Source: Oscillospiraceae bacterium (GTDB lineage: Bacteria > Bacillota > Clostridia > Oscillospirales > Oscillospiraceae). Taken from it: a stretch of DNA of 6,437 nt. The notes below the pieces were generated by a model that saw nothing but the letters and a program-made list of their open reading frames with translations, was not told where the DNA came from and made no database searches. The DNA lies in the NCBI GenBank assembly GCA_031260745.1, contig JAISKY010000024.1:1-6437 (forward strand), in the 5' to 3' direction. The position numbers and the translations under genes were made by a program. Every line of letters starts with the position of its first letter. The stretch's first letter is position 1. Below are positions 6,011 to 6,437 of this stretch, piece by piece.

Positions 6011-6437
6011 ATGATAAATAAACGAAAGATGGAAACCAAAGTCAAGTCTTTTATATCATCGGCAATCGCGGAAGTAAACCTTGAGGATTTACTCGGGCGC
6101 AACGAGATTCGGCTGGATATGGACGCCGTTAGTTCGCTTGTCAGGGGCAAGACGGTTATGGTGACGGGCGGAGCAGGCTCAATCGGTTCGGAGCTTTGCC
6201 GTCAGGTACTGTCGTTCGGAGCTTCGCGGTTGATAGTGTTCGATATTAACGAGAACGGATTATACGAAATCAGTTACGAGCTAAAATGCTTATACCCCGA
6301 TGCGGATTTTACCGCGGCGCTTGGGTCGATTCGCGACATCAGGCGGTTAAGGGAAGTGTTCGCGGAATACAGTCCGGAGATAGTGTTTCACGCGGCGGCT
6401 CATAAACACGTTCCGATGTCGGAGACAAATCCGTTTG
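6011..6437 (+). CDS. CapD/FlaA1/WbpM-type nucleotide-sugar dehydratase/epimerase (extended SDR), 3' partial
   Basis: The first 142 codons of a polysaccharide-biosynthesis enzyme are present; the gene runs off the window. The family acts on UDP-GlcNAc-type sugars (4,6-dehydration and/or C5 epimerisation) for capsule, O-antigen or flagellin glycans. Visible features are a linker EDLLGR (25-30), the NAD(P) Rossmann motif GGAGSIGSE (53-61), the acidic residue D78 after strand 2, GSIRD (105-109), and FHAAAHKHVP (126-135), which is nearly diagnostic. The catalytic Lys region lies beyond the window. Long family members carry four membrane helices and a CoA-binding-like domain before the DLLGR linker. 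Here only about 24 residues precede it, and a stop in frame at 5990-5992 blocks any longer start, so this looks like a soluble form. The ATG has GAGG at 5999-6002 with 8-nt spacing. Confidence 0.88.
   Translation, partial: MINKRKMETKVKSFISSAIAEVNLEDLLGRNEIRLDMDAVSSLVRGKTVMVTGGAGSIGSELCRQVLSFGASRLIVFDINENGLYEISYELKCLYPDADFTAALGSIRDIRRLREVFAEYSPEIVFHAAAHKHVPMSETNPF

Noticed and set aside
5623..6150. 175-codon open frame on the minus strand covering the intergenic region
   Set aside because: It overlaps the start of the MoaF-like gene in another frame and is antisense to the CapD-type gene. It has no ribosome site and would bury both promoters.

Overview
The window looks like chromosomal DNA from an anaerobic, probably clostridial Firmicute. 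This is inference from three things: a glutamate synthase split into separate subunits, an ANTAR regulator inside a nitrogen operon, and strong GGAGG-type ribosome sites with AT-rich sigma-A-like promoters in the one long intergenic gap. No rRNA, tRNA, CRISPR array, insertion sequence or phage gene was seen.

Layout. Positions 1-3993 (+) hold the distal part of a tightly packed operon. It contains a polyferredoxin truncated by the window edge, an FAD/NAD(P)H oxidoreductase, a free-standing GXGXG (glutamate synthase domain 3) protein, an ANTAR-type RNA-binding antiterminator, and the glutaminase subunit of carbamoyl phosphate synthase (carA). Gene junctions are abutting, overlapping by 4 nt, or 2 nt apart, so one transcript is likely. 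The missing GOGAT parts (class II amidotransferase domain and FMN domain) are expected upstream of position 1. The oxidoreductase and ferredoxin would feed electrons to the FMN domain, the GXGXG protein is the structural beta-helix domain, and the ANTAR protein probably couples expression to nitrogen status. carA draws on the same glutamine pool.

Positions 3973-4081 form a symmetric palindromic element between two convergent genes. A 14-bp stem-loop is flanked by five tandem heptanucleotides on the left and five inverted ones on the right. The stop codons of both convergent genes lie inside the heptads.

Positions 4068-5747 (-) carry a 559-residue cytoplasmic protein that reads as two tandem MoaF-like (lipocalin-type barrel) units. 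It has its own promoter (TTGCTA-17-TATAAT with extended -10) and RBS.

Positions 5748-6010 are a divergent intergenic region with one promoter per direction and a leader hairpin for the rightward gene. From 6011 to the end runs the start of a CapD/FlaA1/WbpM-type nucleotide-sugar dehydratase/epimerase that lacks the usual N-terminal membrane domain.
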